Assembly (NCBI GenBank): GCA_047973085.1
Contig: JBKEBI010000087.1
Span: 1-13,024 of the forward strand
Length of the DNA stretch: 13,024 nt
Direction: 5' to 3'
DNA from: JBKEDG01 sp047973085
GTDB lineage: Bacteria > Bacillota_I > Bacilli_A > JBKEDG01
Part shown: piece after piece, positions 1-6,846 of the stretch
Layout of the letters: the number at the start of each line of letters is the position of its first letter
How positions within the stretch are numbered: the first letter of the stretch is position 1
The notes under the pieces: model-generated
Seen by the model: the letters and a program-made list of their open reading frames with translations, nothing else
The model's database searches: none
Told to the model about the DNA's origin: nothing
Translations under genes and position numbers: made by a program

Positions 1-18
1 CGGTTTATTGTGTATCAT
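1..18 (-). CDS. Start of a further gene, cut by the window edge
   Basis: Only the first six codons are visible (MIHNKP). The start is chosen because an AAAGGAG ribosome binding site lies six bases upstream of the ATG at 16-18. It follows the VirB4-like gene. Since that gene stops before its Walker B motif, this gene may encode the missing C-terminal half of the ATPase or simply the next secretion protein (in related Firmicutes elements often a large cell-wall hydrolase). Six residues cannot decide between these. Confidence 0.5.
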
Positions 19-55
19 GTATTTCTCCTTTACCCTCAAAAAATTTACTAAGTGT

Positions 56-139
56 TTAAATTACATGTTTTAATTTTTCAACACTTACACTATTTCCATT
101 TATATCAACTTTCTTATAATATTTGTTTTTTACTTCAGA
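56..139 (-). pseudogene. In-frame coding-like continuation of the VirB4 gene past its stop codon
   Basis: Directly after the TAA at 140-142, in the same frame, 27 codons read as ordinary protein of this genome's composition (including VDINGNSVSVEKLKHVI) and end in TAA at 56-58. The next gene's ribosome binding site and ATG follow within 40 bases, so 56-58 looks like the original end of this gene or gene part. The simplest explanation is a nonsense mutation, or a sequencing error, at 140-142. Readthrough is possible but nothing in the sequence specifically supports it. Confidence 0.45.
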
Positions 140-1840
140 TTATTTAATCGACTCTGAAAACGATAATGTATATTCCCTACTTGTATTTGATGAAAAGTAA
201 TGTTTATAAATACGATTAAAAAATGAAACAATTAGATCAACTTTATATGAAGGAGAATCCCCTTCTTTATCAATCAAGATTTCAAATACTTTATTTAAAA
301 ACTGAACTTTTTCAAAAATTGCTGCAGATTCATCACTCTCAAACTCAACAACTTGTGCTTTATAGCTAGAATCTTTCATTGACTTATTTAACTCTTTTTC
401 ATTCTCAGTTTCAATCATGTCAGCTGCAGCACCAGAATATACTTTTAAGTGAAGAAAATTTGTTGCATTCTTTTTATCATACTTTTTTACAGTACCTCCC
501 AAAGCAGTAACTAAATCACTATATTCACTATCAGGATCTAAAATATACAAATATTTAAATTCTGGATGACAATACAACTGCGACAATATTTTTTTTACAG
601 TATTCGATTTACCTTGACCCATAGTACCATCTATCATAAAATTAAATGATGTTCTCCCAAAAAAGTATTCTATCAAGTTTAAGTACACTGGTTTTTTCGA
701 CTTATTATATCCTAAAAAAACACCTCTTGGTTCTGCGATAGGTTCTGGTGGAATAACAAGCAAATCAGCTAATTGCGTTGATGATGTAAAAAAAGATGGT
801 AATGATCTTAAGTTAAAAGTACTACCTAAGTTAAATATTTCAGCACCTTCTTCATGAATACCATCCAAATTATATACTTCAATATTATTACCTATTAAAG
901 TCGAATTAATTGTATCATCATCTTCTAAATTTTTACTTTTTAATATAATTACTGTCTTAAACAGTGCATTTAATGTTGTGTTATAATGCGTTCCTGAATC
1001 TGTCAAATCTTTGGTAGTATTATCAGCAGTTTCTTTATCAATATCATTTATACGTTTTTTTAATAATAAGTTCTGTTTCTCGATACCGATTGTACGCTTC
1101 ACACTACTTACCACTTCAGATTTTGATTGGATTTGAAAAGAAATACATAATTCTACATCCAAATCGAATATAAATTTCAAAGGATATAAGGTGTCTTTTA
1201 AATGCAATAAATTTGACAAAACATAATACCTTTCATCATGAGTATTATATCGTATACCATCTCTTACAATTTCTGTTAATGAAGGAGTATAATTTTCTAG
1301 AATGTGCGCTTTAGCATATTCTTCCACTGGAGCAGAACTATTTTTAAAAACTTTACCTGCCTTCTTCAATAACTTTTTATCTAATAAAATTTTTTCTTCA
1401 GTATCTGTTACTAAAGTACCTAACTCTTCTATTCCTATATTTAGATTTGATTCTAATCCTATTTGTAACTGCAGTTCTTCTAAATCATTCATTTCTCTAT
1501 AATTAAGATTTGAATTTCTAAATGCTGTATTTACTATGTCCCTATTTGAAGTAAACAATTCTAATACAACTACCTTGTTCTTCAAAATTATATTTGATTC
1601 AATACTTGATATTATTTTCTTCTGTATTTTATTTGCTGAAGGTGAAGATAGAATTTGATTATTGTACTCTTTATTAGGGTTGTTACTTTTTGTATCAAGA
1701 ACACGAAATTTTCCAGAACATCTAATTACATTTAATAGTGAAGATACCTCTTTAATAAGGTATTCTAATTCTTGATCAGCAGAATAGAATATATTAACAT
1801 CTCCACTAATAAAAAATTTCATACTTTCTTTTTTTACCAC
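140..1840 (-). CDS. virB4: VirB4-like type IV secretion ATPase, apparently truncated before Walker B
   Basis: This is the energising ATPase of a conjugative type IV secretion system, acting at the cytoplasmic face of the membrane. Walker A is clear at residues 405-412 (GTMGQGKS), followed by the family-typical LDPDSEY at 434-440 and a LGG at 447-449. The N-terminal 370 residues form the less conserved VirB4 part. No Walker B (hydrophobic stretch then DE) appears before the stop at 140-142, whereas VirB4 proteins usually run 600-850 residues and carry Walker B roughly 200 residues after Walker A. The frame stays open and protein-like for 27 more codons past the TAA. The GTG at 1838-1840 has GGGAGAG upstream and overlaps the end of the preceding gene by 7 bases; an ATG at residue 7 is the alternative start. 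Family assignment is firm; the protein is probably inactive alone or split. Confidence 0.85.
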   Translation of the reverse strand: MVKKESMKFFISGDVNIFYSADQELEYLIKEVSSLLNVIRCSGKFRVLDTKSNNPNKEYNNQILSSPSANKIQKKIISSIESNIILKNKVVVLELFTSNRDIVNTAFRNSNLNYREMNDLEELQLQIGLESNLNIGIEELGTLVTDTEEKILLDKKLLKKAGKVFKNSSAPVEEYAKAHILENYTPSLTEIVRDGIRYNTHDERYYVLSNLLHLKDTLYPLKFIFDLDVELCISFQIQSKSEVVSSVKRTIGIEKQNLLLKKRINDIDKETADNTTKDLTDSGTHYNTTLNALFKTVIILKSKNLEDDDTINSTLIGNNIEVYNLDGIHEEGAEIFNLGSTFNLRSLPSFFTSSTQLADLLVIPPEPIAEPRGVFLGYNKSKKPVYLNLIEYFFGRTSFNFMIDGTMGQGKSNTVKKILSQLYCHPEFKYLYILDPDSEYSDLVTALGGTVKKYDKKNATNFLHLKVYSGAAADMIETENEKELNKSMKDSSYKAQVVEFESDESAAIFEKVQFLNKVFEILIDKEGDSPSYKVDLIVSFFNRIYKHYFSSNTSREYTLSFSESIK

Positions 1841-2136
1841 AAATCATACTCTCCCTTCTCTTTAATAATATACTTTTTCTTAGTTATATATTTCAGCTTC
1901 CGTATTATATTCAATATTATGTTGTTTTCTCCATCAAATTTTGCAAATAGTATGTAATAAAAAAAAACTAGTATTAAATATGTTGTTGCAATTTTCATAA
2001 ATGATATAGAATAGTCCCCTATCAAAATTATTGCAAAATATAAAAATGTAAATACAGACAATATTATTAAATGATAAAAATCTAACATAATATAATTTAG
2101 TTTTTTATTACTTTGTTTTATAATCTTTACTGCCAT
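1834..2136 (-). CDS. VirB3/PrgI-like small inner-membrane secretion protein
   Basis: This 100-residue protein has two membrane segments (about 20-40 and 48-66) separated by a very short loop, then a basic tail (KKKYIIKEKGEYDLW). Position, size and topology match the VirB3/PrgI-type subunit that is normally encoded just before VirB4 and recruits it to the membrane. Its stop overlaps the VirB4 start by 7 bases, which implies translational coupling. An AAAGGAG site lies 6 bases upstream of the ATG. The call rests on context and topology rather than a diagnostic motif, so it is inferential; another small membrane subunit of the channel is the main alternative. Confidence 0.55.
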   Translation of the reverse strand: MAVKIIKQSNKKLNYIMLDFYHLIILSVFTFLYFAIILIGDYSISFMKIATTYLILVFFYYILFAKFDGENNIILNIIRKLKYITKKKYIIKEKGEYDLW

Positions 2137-2153
2137 TGTTGCTCCTTTCTTTT

Positions 2154-2993
2154 CTATTTTCCAAGCATACCTACTAAATTTCTAGCAAGCATTGCTGTTG
2201 AACTCACTGCATGAATTGAATTTCCACCTGCATTAAATAACCCAAGTCTTCCAAGTGCTGTTTCAATAGGTTTTTTAGCAAGCATTAAAATTATTCCTAC
2301 TATAAATTTTGCAAATCCTTGAATAGGATCTGTAATTGTTATTGCTGAAAGCAATAAAAACATTCCCATTGACATATAAAATGTTAATAGAATAACGCTC
2401 ATTACTATCTTGAAGATGTTAAGAAACCAATTCCACAATTCATTCCACCCACTTACTAAAGCATTTATTGCATGAACTGGATAAATAAATACAAATACTT
2501 GATTTTGTATTGCATACTTTCCTAAGTCGATTAAAAATTTTACAAACATTATTAATAGAAAAAGTAAATTTAATAGCATGATTATTTGTGCTGCTCCTCC
2601 TGTTGTAACATTTGCTAATGCCATAGTAAAAAAATCATCTGCCAAGCCTTCTGAAGTTGCAGTAACAATATAATTAATTCCTGTCTCAGTTACAACACCA
2701 AAAAATAATGTTGCGAAATCATATACAAAAAACGACATTAACGCTAGCACTATAAACCTACCACACAAACCAATTACTTCGCGTTTATTTTCATTCATCA
2801 TATTATTTAGTAATGCAATTACAAAAGCTAAAGCTAACATTATAATTGTTAAACCTACCATTGAATTAATAAAGTCTTTTATGATAGGATTATTTAATAT
2901 TTCTCCAATTACAAGCCTAACGCTATTACCAAAAACTGCATCTAATACTTCTGCAATTATCTCTGCTAATTCCTCTATTAATTTTTCTAGCAT
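2154..2993 (-). CDS. VirB6/TrbL-like polytopic channel protein of the conjugation machine
   Basis: A 279-residue integral membrane protein. Hydrophobic segments fall near residues 43-63, 77-100, 133-153, 193-218 and 225-240, with an N-terminal amphipathic region rich in acidic residues. Length, topology and the stretch FYMSMGMFLLLSAITITDPI near 205-224 resemble the VirB6/TrbL-like proteins of Tn1549-type Firmicutes elements. These form part of the inner-membrane channel. The gene begins 3 bases after the pilin-like gene with only a weak ribosome binding site (GGTAAA), so it is probably translated by coupling. It ends in TAG, 17 bases before the VirB3-like gene. The assignment is from pattern recognition and context. 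Confidence 0.75.
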   Translation of the reverse strand: MLEKLIEELAEIIAEVLDAVFGNSVRLVIGEILNNPIIKDFINSMVGLTIIMLALAFVIALLNNMMNENKREVIGLCGRFIVLALMSFFVYDFATLFFGVVTETGINYIVTATSEGLADDFFTMALANVTTGGAAQIIMLLNLLFLLIMFVKFLIDLGKYAIQNQVFVFIYPVHAINALVSGWNELWNWFLNIFKIVMSVILLTFYMSMGMFLLLSAITITDPIQGFAKFIVGIILMLAKKPIETALGRLGLFNAGGNSIHAVSSTAMLARNLVGMLGK

Positions 2994-2996
2994 AAT

Positions 2997-3284
2997 TTAT
3001 TTACCGAATACGAAGTATACTGTTATAGCTAATAATGCAATTACTAGAGTCAAACCAGCAGTTATTAAAAAGCCCTTTCTTCGCTCGCTACTTGCAAGTG
3101 CCATTATAATAAAAGTTATACATGCAAGCCCTGCAAGTAACGATACTATTCCTGAAACACTTGAAAAAATATTCTTTAGCACCTCTGTAAGAGAAGAAAA
3201 GAATCCATCACTTGTTTCATTCATCTTTTTTTCAAATTGGTCTGGTGTTGTAATTCCTTCTAAAAATTTAAAGTTTATTTTCAT
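2997..3284 (-). CDS. VirB2-like pilin candidate, two-TM small protein
   Basis: A 95-residue protein with a polar N-terminal 40 residues, then two hydrophobic helices (about 42-64 and 71-92) joined by the short charged loop SSERRKG and ending FGK. This is the topology of VirB2-type pilins and of the small Maff2-like proteins that precede the VirB6-like gene in many Firmicutes conjugative elements. The position immediately before VirB6 supports that role. GAGGTAAAGAAA precedes the ATG. Unlike classical VirB2 there is no clear cleavable signal peptide; the N-terminal region looks amphipathic. Function is inferred from topology and neighbours. Confidence 0.6.
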   Translation of the reverse strand: MKINFKFLEGITTPDQFEKKMNETSDGFFSSLTEVLKNIFSSVSGIVSLLAGLACITFIIMALASSERRKGFLITAGLTLVIALLAITVYFVFGK

Positions 3285-3309
3285 TTTCTTTACCTCTTTC
3301 CTTTATAAT

Positions 3310-3366
3310 TTACATATCCAAAATTTTGGATGCTTCTTCTGATAATTTTAAATCATATGCTTTCAC
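3310..3366 (-). CDS. Possible 18-codon leader ORF
   Basis: A GTG-initiated frame (MKAYDLKLSEEASKILDM) lies in the gap between the nuclease and the pilin-like gene. A perfect AGGAGGTGA, overlapping the nuclease stop codon, lies 12 bases upstream, a rather long spacing. The peptide looks amphipathic and its 3' end contains a 16-bp perfect palindrome. It could be a regulatory leader for the secretion genes, a remnant, or chance. Confidence 0.3.
   Translation of the reverse strand: MKAYDLKLSEEASKILDM
3316..3331. promoter_or_regulatory. 16-bp perfect palindrome
   Basis: ATCCAAAATTTTGGAT is a perfect inverted repeat 32 bases upstream of the start of the pilin-like gene, in the only gap of note in the secretion operon. 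It could be an operator or a short RNA hairpin. No promoter can be placed with confidence beside it. Confidence 0.35.
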
Positions 3367-3382
3367 TCCACAAAATCACCTC

Positions 3383-3871
3383 CTATTCTTCGAAAATACC
3401 ATAAATGTCATTAAGTGAGTCTCTCATCAATCCTTCGTACTTATAATTACCATAATCATAAAACTTCTCTACATATCCATTTTTAGCTAATTCTTCTTGA
3501 ACTAAAATCCCATCAGCCCATACCCATGCAAGTGTTCGATCATATTTATCAGTCTTATCTCCATCGTATTCTAATTGGATTTCTTTAGCATTACTAAGCA
3601 AATCACATGTAAATGTACTTGCTTCTTTTCCATAAGGTTCAATCTCATTAGTTGACTCTGGAGTATCTACAAACAAAAAACGCACTTTCGTACGTTCACC
3701 ATTTATATTAAACCATGCTGTATCTCCATCTACACAACTATCTAAAGTTACATAATCATTTGAAAGTGTTTCATTATACTCAACTTTTAATACTTTATTA
3801 TATAAACCTATACCTAGTGATAATAATATTACAGAGAGACTTAATATATTTTTATATTTAATCTTTATCAT
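3383..3871 (-). CDS. Membrane-anchored or secreted staphylococcal-type (thermo)nuclease
   Basis: A Ca-dependent nuclease of the SNase family, degrading DNA and RNA outside the membrane. The N-terminal hydrophobic segment (about 8-25, after KIKYK) is a signal anchor or signal peptide with no obvious cleavage site. All residues that match the catalytic set of the Staphylococcus aureus enzyme are visible: D48 and D50 in VDGDT, R64 in VRFLFVDTPE, D69 and E72 in the same motif, and R112 in DKYDRTLAW. So it should be active. Length (162) is usual. AGGAGGAAAT precedes the ATG. It sits between SSB and the secretion genes in the same transcript, which suggests a job in DNA transfer or in processing DNA at the cell surface; that job is inference. 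Confidence 0.92.
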   Translation of the reverse strand: MIKIKYKNILSLSVILLSLGIGLYNKVLKVEYNETLSNDYVTLDSCVDGDTAWFNINGERTKVRFLFVDTPESTNEIEPYGKEASTFTCDLLSNAKEIQLEYDGDKTDKYDRTLAWVWADGILVQEELAKNGYVEKFYDYGNYKYEGLMRDSLNDIYGIFEE

Positions 3872-3905
3872 ATTTCCTCCTAATAATTTATTAAATAGCT
3901 AAAAT

Positions 3906-4391
3906 TTAAAATGGTAAATCATCATTGGAAATATCTATACTATTTCCAAAATCTGCAAAGGGATCATTATTGCTTACAAATTCTATTCCTAATTGATTTG
4001 ATTCATCTAAATCAACTTTTCTTTTATTTGCGTCAACAAACCCTTGAGGTTTTGTAGCATTTTTTTTGTTTTGTAAATTTTCTAGAAAATTTACTCTTTC
4101 AGCTACAACTTCAGTTACATATATACGTTGCCCATCATCTTTATTATAATTTCTGGTTTGTATCCTTCCTTCAACTGCACACAAGCTACCCTTTGAAAGA
4201 AACTTGCTAACGTTTTCAGCATTTCTTCCCCAACAGATAACTTGAATAAAATCAGCTTCACGTTCACCGTTTTTCGTAGTAAAGTTACGATTAACTGCTA
4301 AATTAAAAGAACAAACAGCCTTTTTACTTTGAGTAAACCTCATATCTGGTTCTCTTGTAAGGCGTCCTATTAATACTGCTTTATTTAACAT
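3906..4391 (-). CDS. ssb: Single-stranded DNA-binding protein
   Basis: A 161-residue bacterial SSB that coats single-stranded DNA and recruits partner proteins. The OB-fold core begins MLNKAVLIGRLTREPDMRF, with FNLAVNR, IQVICWGR and GSLCAVEGRIQTR following. A variable linker leads to the acidic partner-binding tip DDLPF at the C-terminus. The start is the ATG at 4389-4391, preceded by AAGGAGG; the upstream GTG at 4412 would place the binding site inside the coding region and is not used. Encoding its own SSB is typical of conjugative elements, where it protects transferred single strands. The gene is followed after 34 bases by the nuclease. Confidence 0.95.
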   Translation of the reverse strand: MLNKAVLIGRLTREPDMRFTQSKKAVCSFNLAVNRNFTTKNGEREADFIQVICWGRNAENVSKFLSKGSLCAVEGRIQTRNYNKDDGQRIYVTEVVAERVNFLENLQNKKNATKPQGFVDANKRKVDLDESNQLGIEFVSNNDPFADFGNSIDISNDDLPF

Positions 4392-4439
4392 TTTGAAATT
4401 CCTCCTTATCACAAATTTTTACAATTATTACATCATTAT

Positions 4440-4631
4440 TCATAGTTCACCTAAACAAACTATGTTCCCGCCTCTTCGTTCCTTTATTACTCCAGACTCT
4501 AATTTGCTTACATAACTATATACATAGCCTTTGCTTTTACCCAAATATTTTGCAACATCATCTATTGTTCCTGAAAAAATAAGCTCTTCATTACCATCAT
4601 TTTCATATATTGCATATTCTTTCTTGTTCAT
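4440..4631 (-). CDS. Small DNA-binding-like protein with predicted helix-turn-helix
   Basis: A 63-residue protein. The layout is a short beta region (YAIYENDGNEELIFSGT, residues 6-22), then IDDVAKYLGKSKGYVYSYVSKL (23-44), which has the spacing of a helix-turn-helix, then a basic tail with RRGG. Similar small proteins are common in Firmicutes phages and mobile elements and are often assumed to be regulators. GAAGGAGG precedes the ATG. It lies between the YkgJ-like gene and ssb and could regulate the operon. There is no direct evidence for a target site. Confidence 0.7.
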   Translation of the reverse strand: MNKKEYAIYENDGNEELIFSGTIDDVAKYLGKSKGYVYSYVSKLESGVIKERRGGNIVCLGEL

Positions 4632-4660
4632 TATTTAACCTCCTTCTTATTCCAAATAAA

Positions 4661-4682
4661 AAAAGTGAAATTAATCACTTTT
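4661..4682 (-). terminator. Hairpin containing the stop codon of the YkgJ-like gene
   Basis: On the minus strand AAAAGTGA-TTAATT-TCACTTTT forms an 8-bp stem and 6-base loop, followed by a T-rich tract. The TGA stop of the upstream gene lies inside the 5' arm. The stem is AT-rich, so termination is probably partial; mRNA stabilisation or processing between cistrons is an alternative. It is a near copy of the hairpin at 5561-5582. Confidence 0.5.
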
Positions 4683-5403
4683 CAAAGTTTGCTATATCCT
4701 TTGTATTCTCTCTTATTAGCTTCAATCTATTTTTAACAACAATTTCTTTTTTTGTCCCTAAATATTCACTAAATAAATAAAAAAGGGGATAAGGTCTATC
4801 TTGAATATGACCATAAGTTGTTGTCTCAATAAAATCATGTACCTTTGTAAATTCATAAAGAACATCATCACTTATAACTTCATTTATATCTTGCATCAAG
4901 CTACACTTGTTGCTTGTTCCATACATTCTACAAATACTAGGTCTAAAATTGTATATGTCGCATTTCCCATTATTCAAAAAAATACATGCAGGAAGTTTAT
5001 ATCTATTTTTCTCATTCTCAAAATATTCATATATATACCTGGTATCTGTCGAAGCATATTGACCATCAGGCATTTTTGTTACCAAAATATCATATTTTTC
5101 AGGATAATTTAACATATAAAAATTCCGTACTTCATTAGCTTTTTTTATATATGGTTTCAAAGATTTTCCTCTAGTTTCTAATTCATGTACAATATACAAA
5201 AAATCATTGAAAGAGATAAAGAAAAAATCATGACAACACAAACTACAATTTTTCTGGCATATACCATTTAAATTTACTCTTTCTACTTCTTTATCGAATT
5301 TGTAATCAATATCTTTAATTGCACAAAGTTTAGATTTTTCATGAATATTTACTACAGAGTTAACAATATTAGCGTTTCTTTTTAGTTTTCTTTTTGAGCT
5401 CAT
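4675..5403 (-). CDS. YkgJ-family zinc/iron-chelating cysteine cluster protein
   Basis: A 242-residue soluble protein. The cluster C49-x3-C53-x2-C56-C57 (CQKNCSLCC) and a second set C140, C148, C158, C167 (in PACIFLNNGKCDIYNFRPSIC) match the YkgJ/UPF0153 family, which is thought to bind a zinc or iron-sulfur centre; the biochemical role is unknown. The N-terminus is strongly basic (SSKRKLKRN). The ATG lies inside the 3' end of the 54-aa gene, overlapping it by 35 bases, with GAGGT 9 bases upstream. The last codons are GAA AAG TGA, and the stop is part of a hairpin. In this setting it could help metal-dependent enzymes of the element, but this is speculation. Confidence 0.8.
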   Translation of the reverse strand: MSSKRKLKRNANIVNSVVNIHEKSKLCAIKDIDYKFDKEVERVNLNGICQKNCSLCCHDFFFISFNDFLYIVHELETRGKSLKPYIKKANEVRNFYMLNYPEKYDILVTKMPDGQYASTDTRYIYEYFENEKNRYKLPACIFLNNGKCDIYNFRPSICRMYGTSNKCSLMQDINEVISDDVLYEFTKVHDFIETTTYGHIQDRPYPLFYLFSEYLGTKKEIVVKNRLKLIRENTKDIANFEK

Positions 5404-5533
5404 TAGTTAATACCTCGTATTCATTTTCTACATCAACAATAAATAACTCCTCAATTTTTTCAAATGTTTTATATGATTTATAATATGTAATGCCATTATA
5501 AAATTTTTCACTAGTTTTATCAACTGCAACCAT
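5369..5533 (-). CDS. 54-aa hypothetical protein with lysine-rich tail
   Basis: I do not recognise this protein. It begins MVAVDKTSEKFYNGITYYKS and ends in the basic tract KKKTKKKR. The start at 5531-5533 is fixed by TAAGGAGGTGAG seven bases upstream; a longer frame exists but would begin inside the preceding hairpin. It overlaps the YkgJ-like gene by 35 bases in another frame, which implies coupling. The basic tail would suit nucleic-acid or membrane contact. No signal peptide or membrane segment is visible. Confidence 0.65.
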   Translation of the reverse strand: MVAVDKTSEKFYNGITYYKSYKTFEKIEELFIVDVENEYEVLTNELKKKTKKKR

Positions 5534-5560
5534 ACTACTCACCTCCTTATTCAAAAATAA

Positions 5561-5582
5561 AAAAGTGAAATTAATCACTTTT
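5561..5582 (-). terminator. Hairpin containing the stop codon of the 362-aa gene
   Basis: AAAAGTGA-TTAATT-TCACTTTT on the minus strand, followed by TTATTTTT. As in the copy at 4661-4682, the TGA stop of the upstream gene is inside the 5' arm and an AGGAGG-type site for the next small gene follows. The exact identity between copies covers 25 bp (5559-5583 and 4659-4683). Confidence 0.5.
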
Positions 5583-6663
5583 CTAACTCACTTTTTACAA
5601 GTTCTATTTCTTTGTATAAATTATCTATCTTTTTTAAGTCAACCTTATCTTCTACAAAGTAATTACAATATGATTTCAATTCCACCTCATTCATTGATAT
5701 TGTAGAGTTTTGACACACATCCTTAGAACGAGTTGCAATATACCTATCATCTAAAAATATTCTATCTAATTTTTTATTAGTAAACTCATCTATAGGATAC
5801 ATGTATAATTGCACATCTCCTGGTAAAACTGGAAACAAGTAACTACTAAATGTCACAATTTCATTGTTGGTATATAAATATGTATCATCACCAATATTAT
5901 CATTTTGTAAATAAAACATAATGTAGTCCTCAAAATTTCCATCACCATATTCAACCTGCATTACCAAATAATTAAATATCGGCAAAACAGTATCTGTTTC
6001 TATGTATGCTGTTTGAAATTCTAAACCTATATAACAATCCCTACCACACTTTGAACTTATTACTCTTTTATCTTCAATATCTTGCTCAGAGTTACTACTA
6101 TACTTCCTTTTGTTATCTTCTGATAAAACTGTTGCAATTGTTGAACTATACATACCATTTTCAAACAAAGAAGTGTAATTAGTTTCTTTTGATGATCCGA
6201 CACTAAAATTATATATATCGCCATTCTCATTTGTATAAAATACTTTAATTTCTTCAATCTTTGTATATGATGGGTCTAATTTAATATTATGATCATAGTC
6301 ATAAATAAACTTATTAGTATTTGAGTCAATTCTATATAAACTTGAATCATTTCCAAATTCTTCTTTTGGAAACATTAAAAATGAACATTCAGCATATTTT
6401 TCATCATAACACAAGTTCGTGCTAATAACATCATCAGTCAACTCTAAATCTAATTTTGCTGGAAAAATATTTTTTTGTAAATCACTCCCAACAAATGCAA
6501 TAACAAGTCCTAAAACTGAAATTATAGTAATACAAACACTACCAATTTTAAACATTCTACTTTTTTCTTTTTTCTCTCTGATTATCCATTTCACAATATA
6601 TTCTCCATCATTCATTATAATATCTAACCATATTATAACAAATAATAAACTGAAAATCATCAT
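5575..6663 (-). CDS. Membrane-anchored protein with six-cysteine ectodomain, unknown function
   Basis: I do not recognise a family for this 362-residue protein. A hydrophobic N-terminus (3-16), a basic stretch (24-36, KWIIREKKEKSR) and a second membrane segment (39-59) place residues 60-362 outside the cell. The ectodomain contains six cysteines (85, 93, 206, 210, 317, 333), enough for three disulfides, and ends in a short predicted coiled coil (341-361). Rich beta-type patterning (for example FEDYIMFYLQNDN) suggests a globular domain. AAGGAG lies 7 bases before the first of two adjacent ATGs. It stands in the accessory part of the element after the putative toxin-antitoxin unit. A surface-exclusion or adhesion role is possible but unsupported by any motif. 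Confidence 0.75.
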   Translation of the reverse strand: MMIFSLLFVIIWLDIIMNDGEYIVKWIIREKKEKSRMFKIGSVCITIISVLGLVIAFVGSDLQKNIFPAKLDLELTDDVISTNLCYDEKYAECSFLMFPKEEFGNDSSLYRIDSNTNKFIYDYDHNIKLDPSYTKIEEIKVFYTNENGDIYNFSVGSSKETNYTSLFENGMYSSTIATVLSEDNKRKYSSNSEQDIEDKRVISSKCGRDCYIGLEFQTAYIETDTVLPIFNYLVMQVEYGDGNFEDYIMFYLQNDNIGDDTYLYTNNEIVTFSSYLFPVLPGDVQLYMYPIDEFTNKKLDRIFLDDRYIATRSKDVCQNSTISMNEVELKSYCNYFVEDKVDLKKIDNLYKEIELVKSELEK

Positions 6664-6714
6664 ATAATTACTCCTTTACTATACTTTATTCTCTCATGTT
6701 TTCTTTAGAATCAT

Positions 6715-6846
6715 CTATCCAACCATTTCCTCACAAACTACCAAAACTCCAGACAATATAATTATTAACCATGCTGCTTCTGTAATTTCACCTGTTATAT
6801 AATAACATAATACATTAAGTAATATAATCTTTGACTTTTCTATTAT
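6715..6846 (-). pseudogene. Start-less small hydrophobic frame, possible gene remnant
   Basis: The frame reads EKSKIILLNVLCYYITGE at its visible start, continues with two hydrophobic stretches, and ends EEMVG and TAG at 6715-6717. It looks like protein but has no ATG, GTG or TTG at its beginning; an ATA stands where a start would fit. It overlaps the end of the 48-aa gene in another frame. A one-base shift would fuse the two into a protein of about 81 residues with a C-terminal membrane domain. It may be a degenerated gene, an overlapping gene with an unusual start, or chance. Confidence 0.3.
6792..6828. repeat. 37-bp direct repeat, copy 1
   Basis: Identical to 8483-8519 except for one base near its left end (position 6796 versus 8487); the last 32 bases (6797-6828 and 8488-8519) match exactly. 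The distance between copies is 1691 bp, and both lie in the same orientation in small-gene or intergenic DNA on either side of the Panacea operon. In one frame both copies encode IILLNVLCYYIT. Confidence 0.85.

Noticed and set aside
1..142. Reassignment of TAA to an amino acid, suggested by three in-frame TAA codons in protein-like sequence after the VirB4 stop
   Set aside because: TAA ends several other well-delimited genes here (for example the VirB3-like, pilin-like and 338-aa genes) right before the next ribosome binding site. The stretch after the second TAA is explained as the binding-site region of the next gene.
2881..3342. Plus-strand frame of 153 codons
   Set aside because: It lies opposite the VirB6-like and pilin-like genes, which have better starts, membrane topology and family resemblance. 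The other plus-strand frames are likewise shadows of minus-strand genes.
4392..4412. GTG start upstream for SSB
   Set aside because: The AGGAGG site lies inside that extension and the SSB fold begins at the internal ATG.
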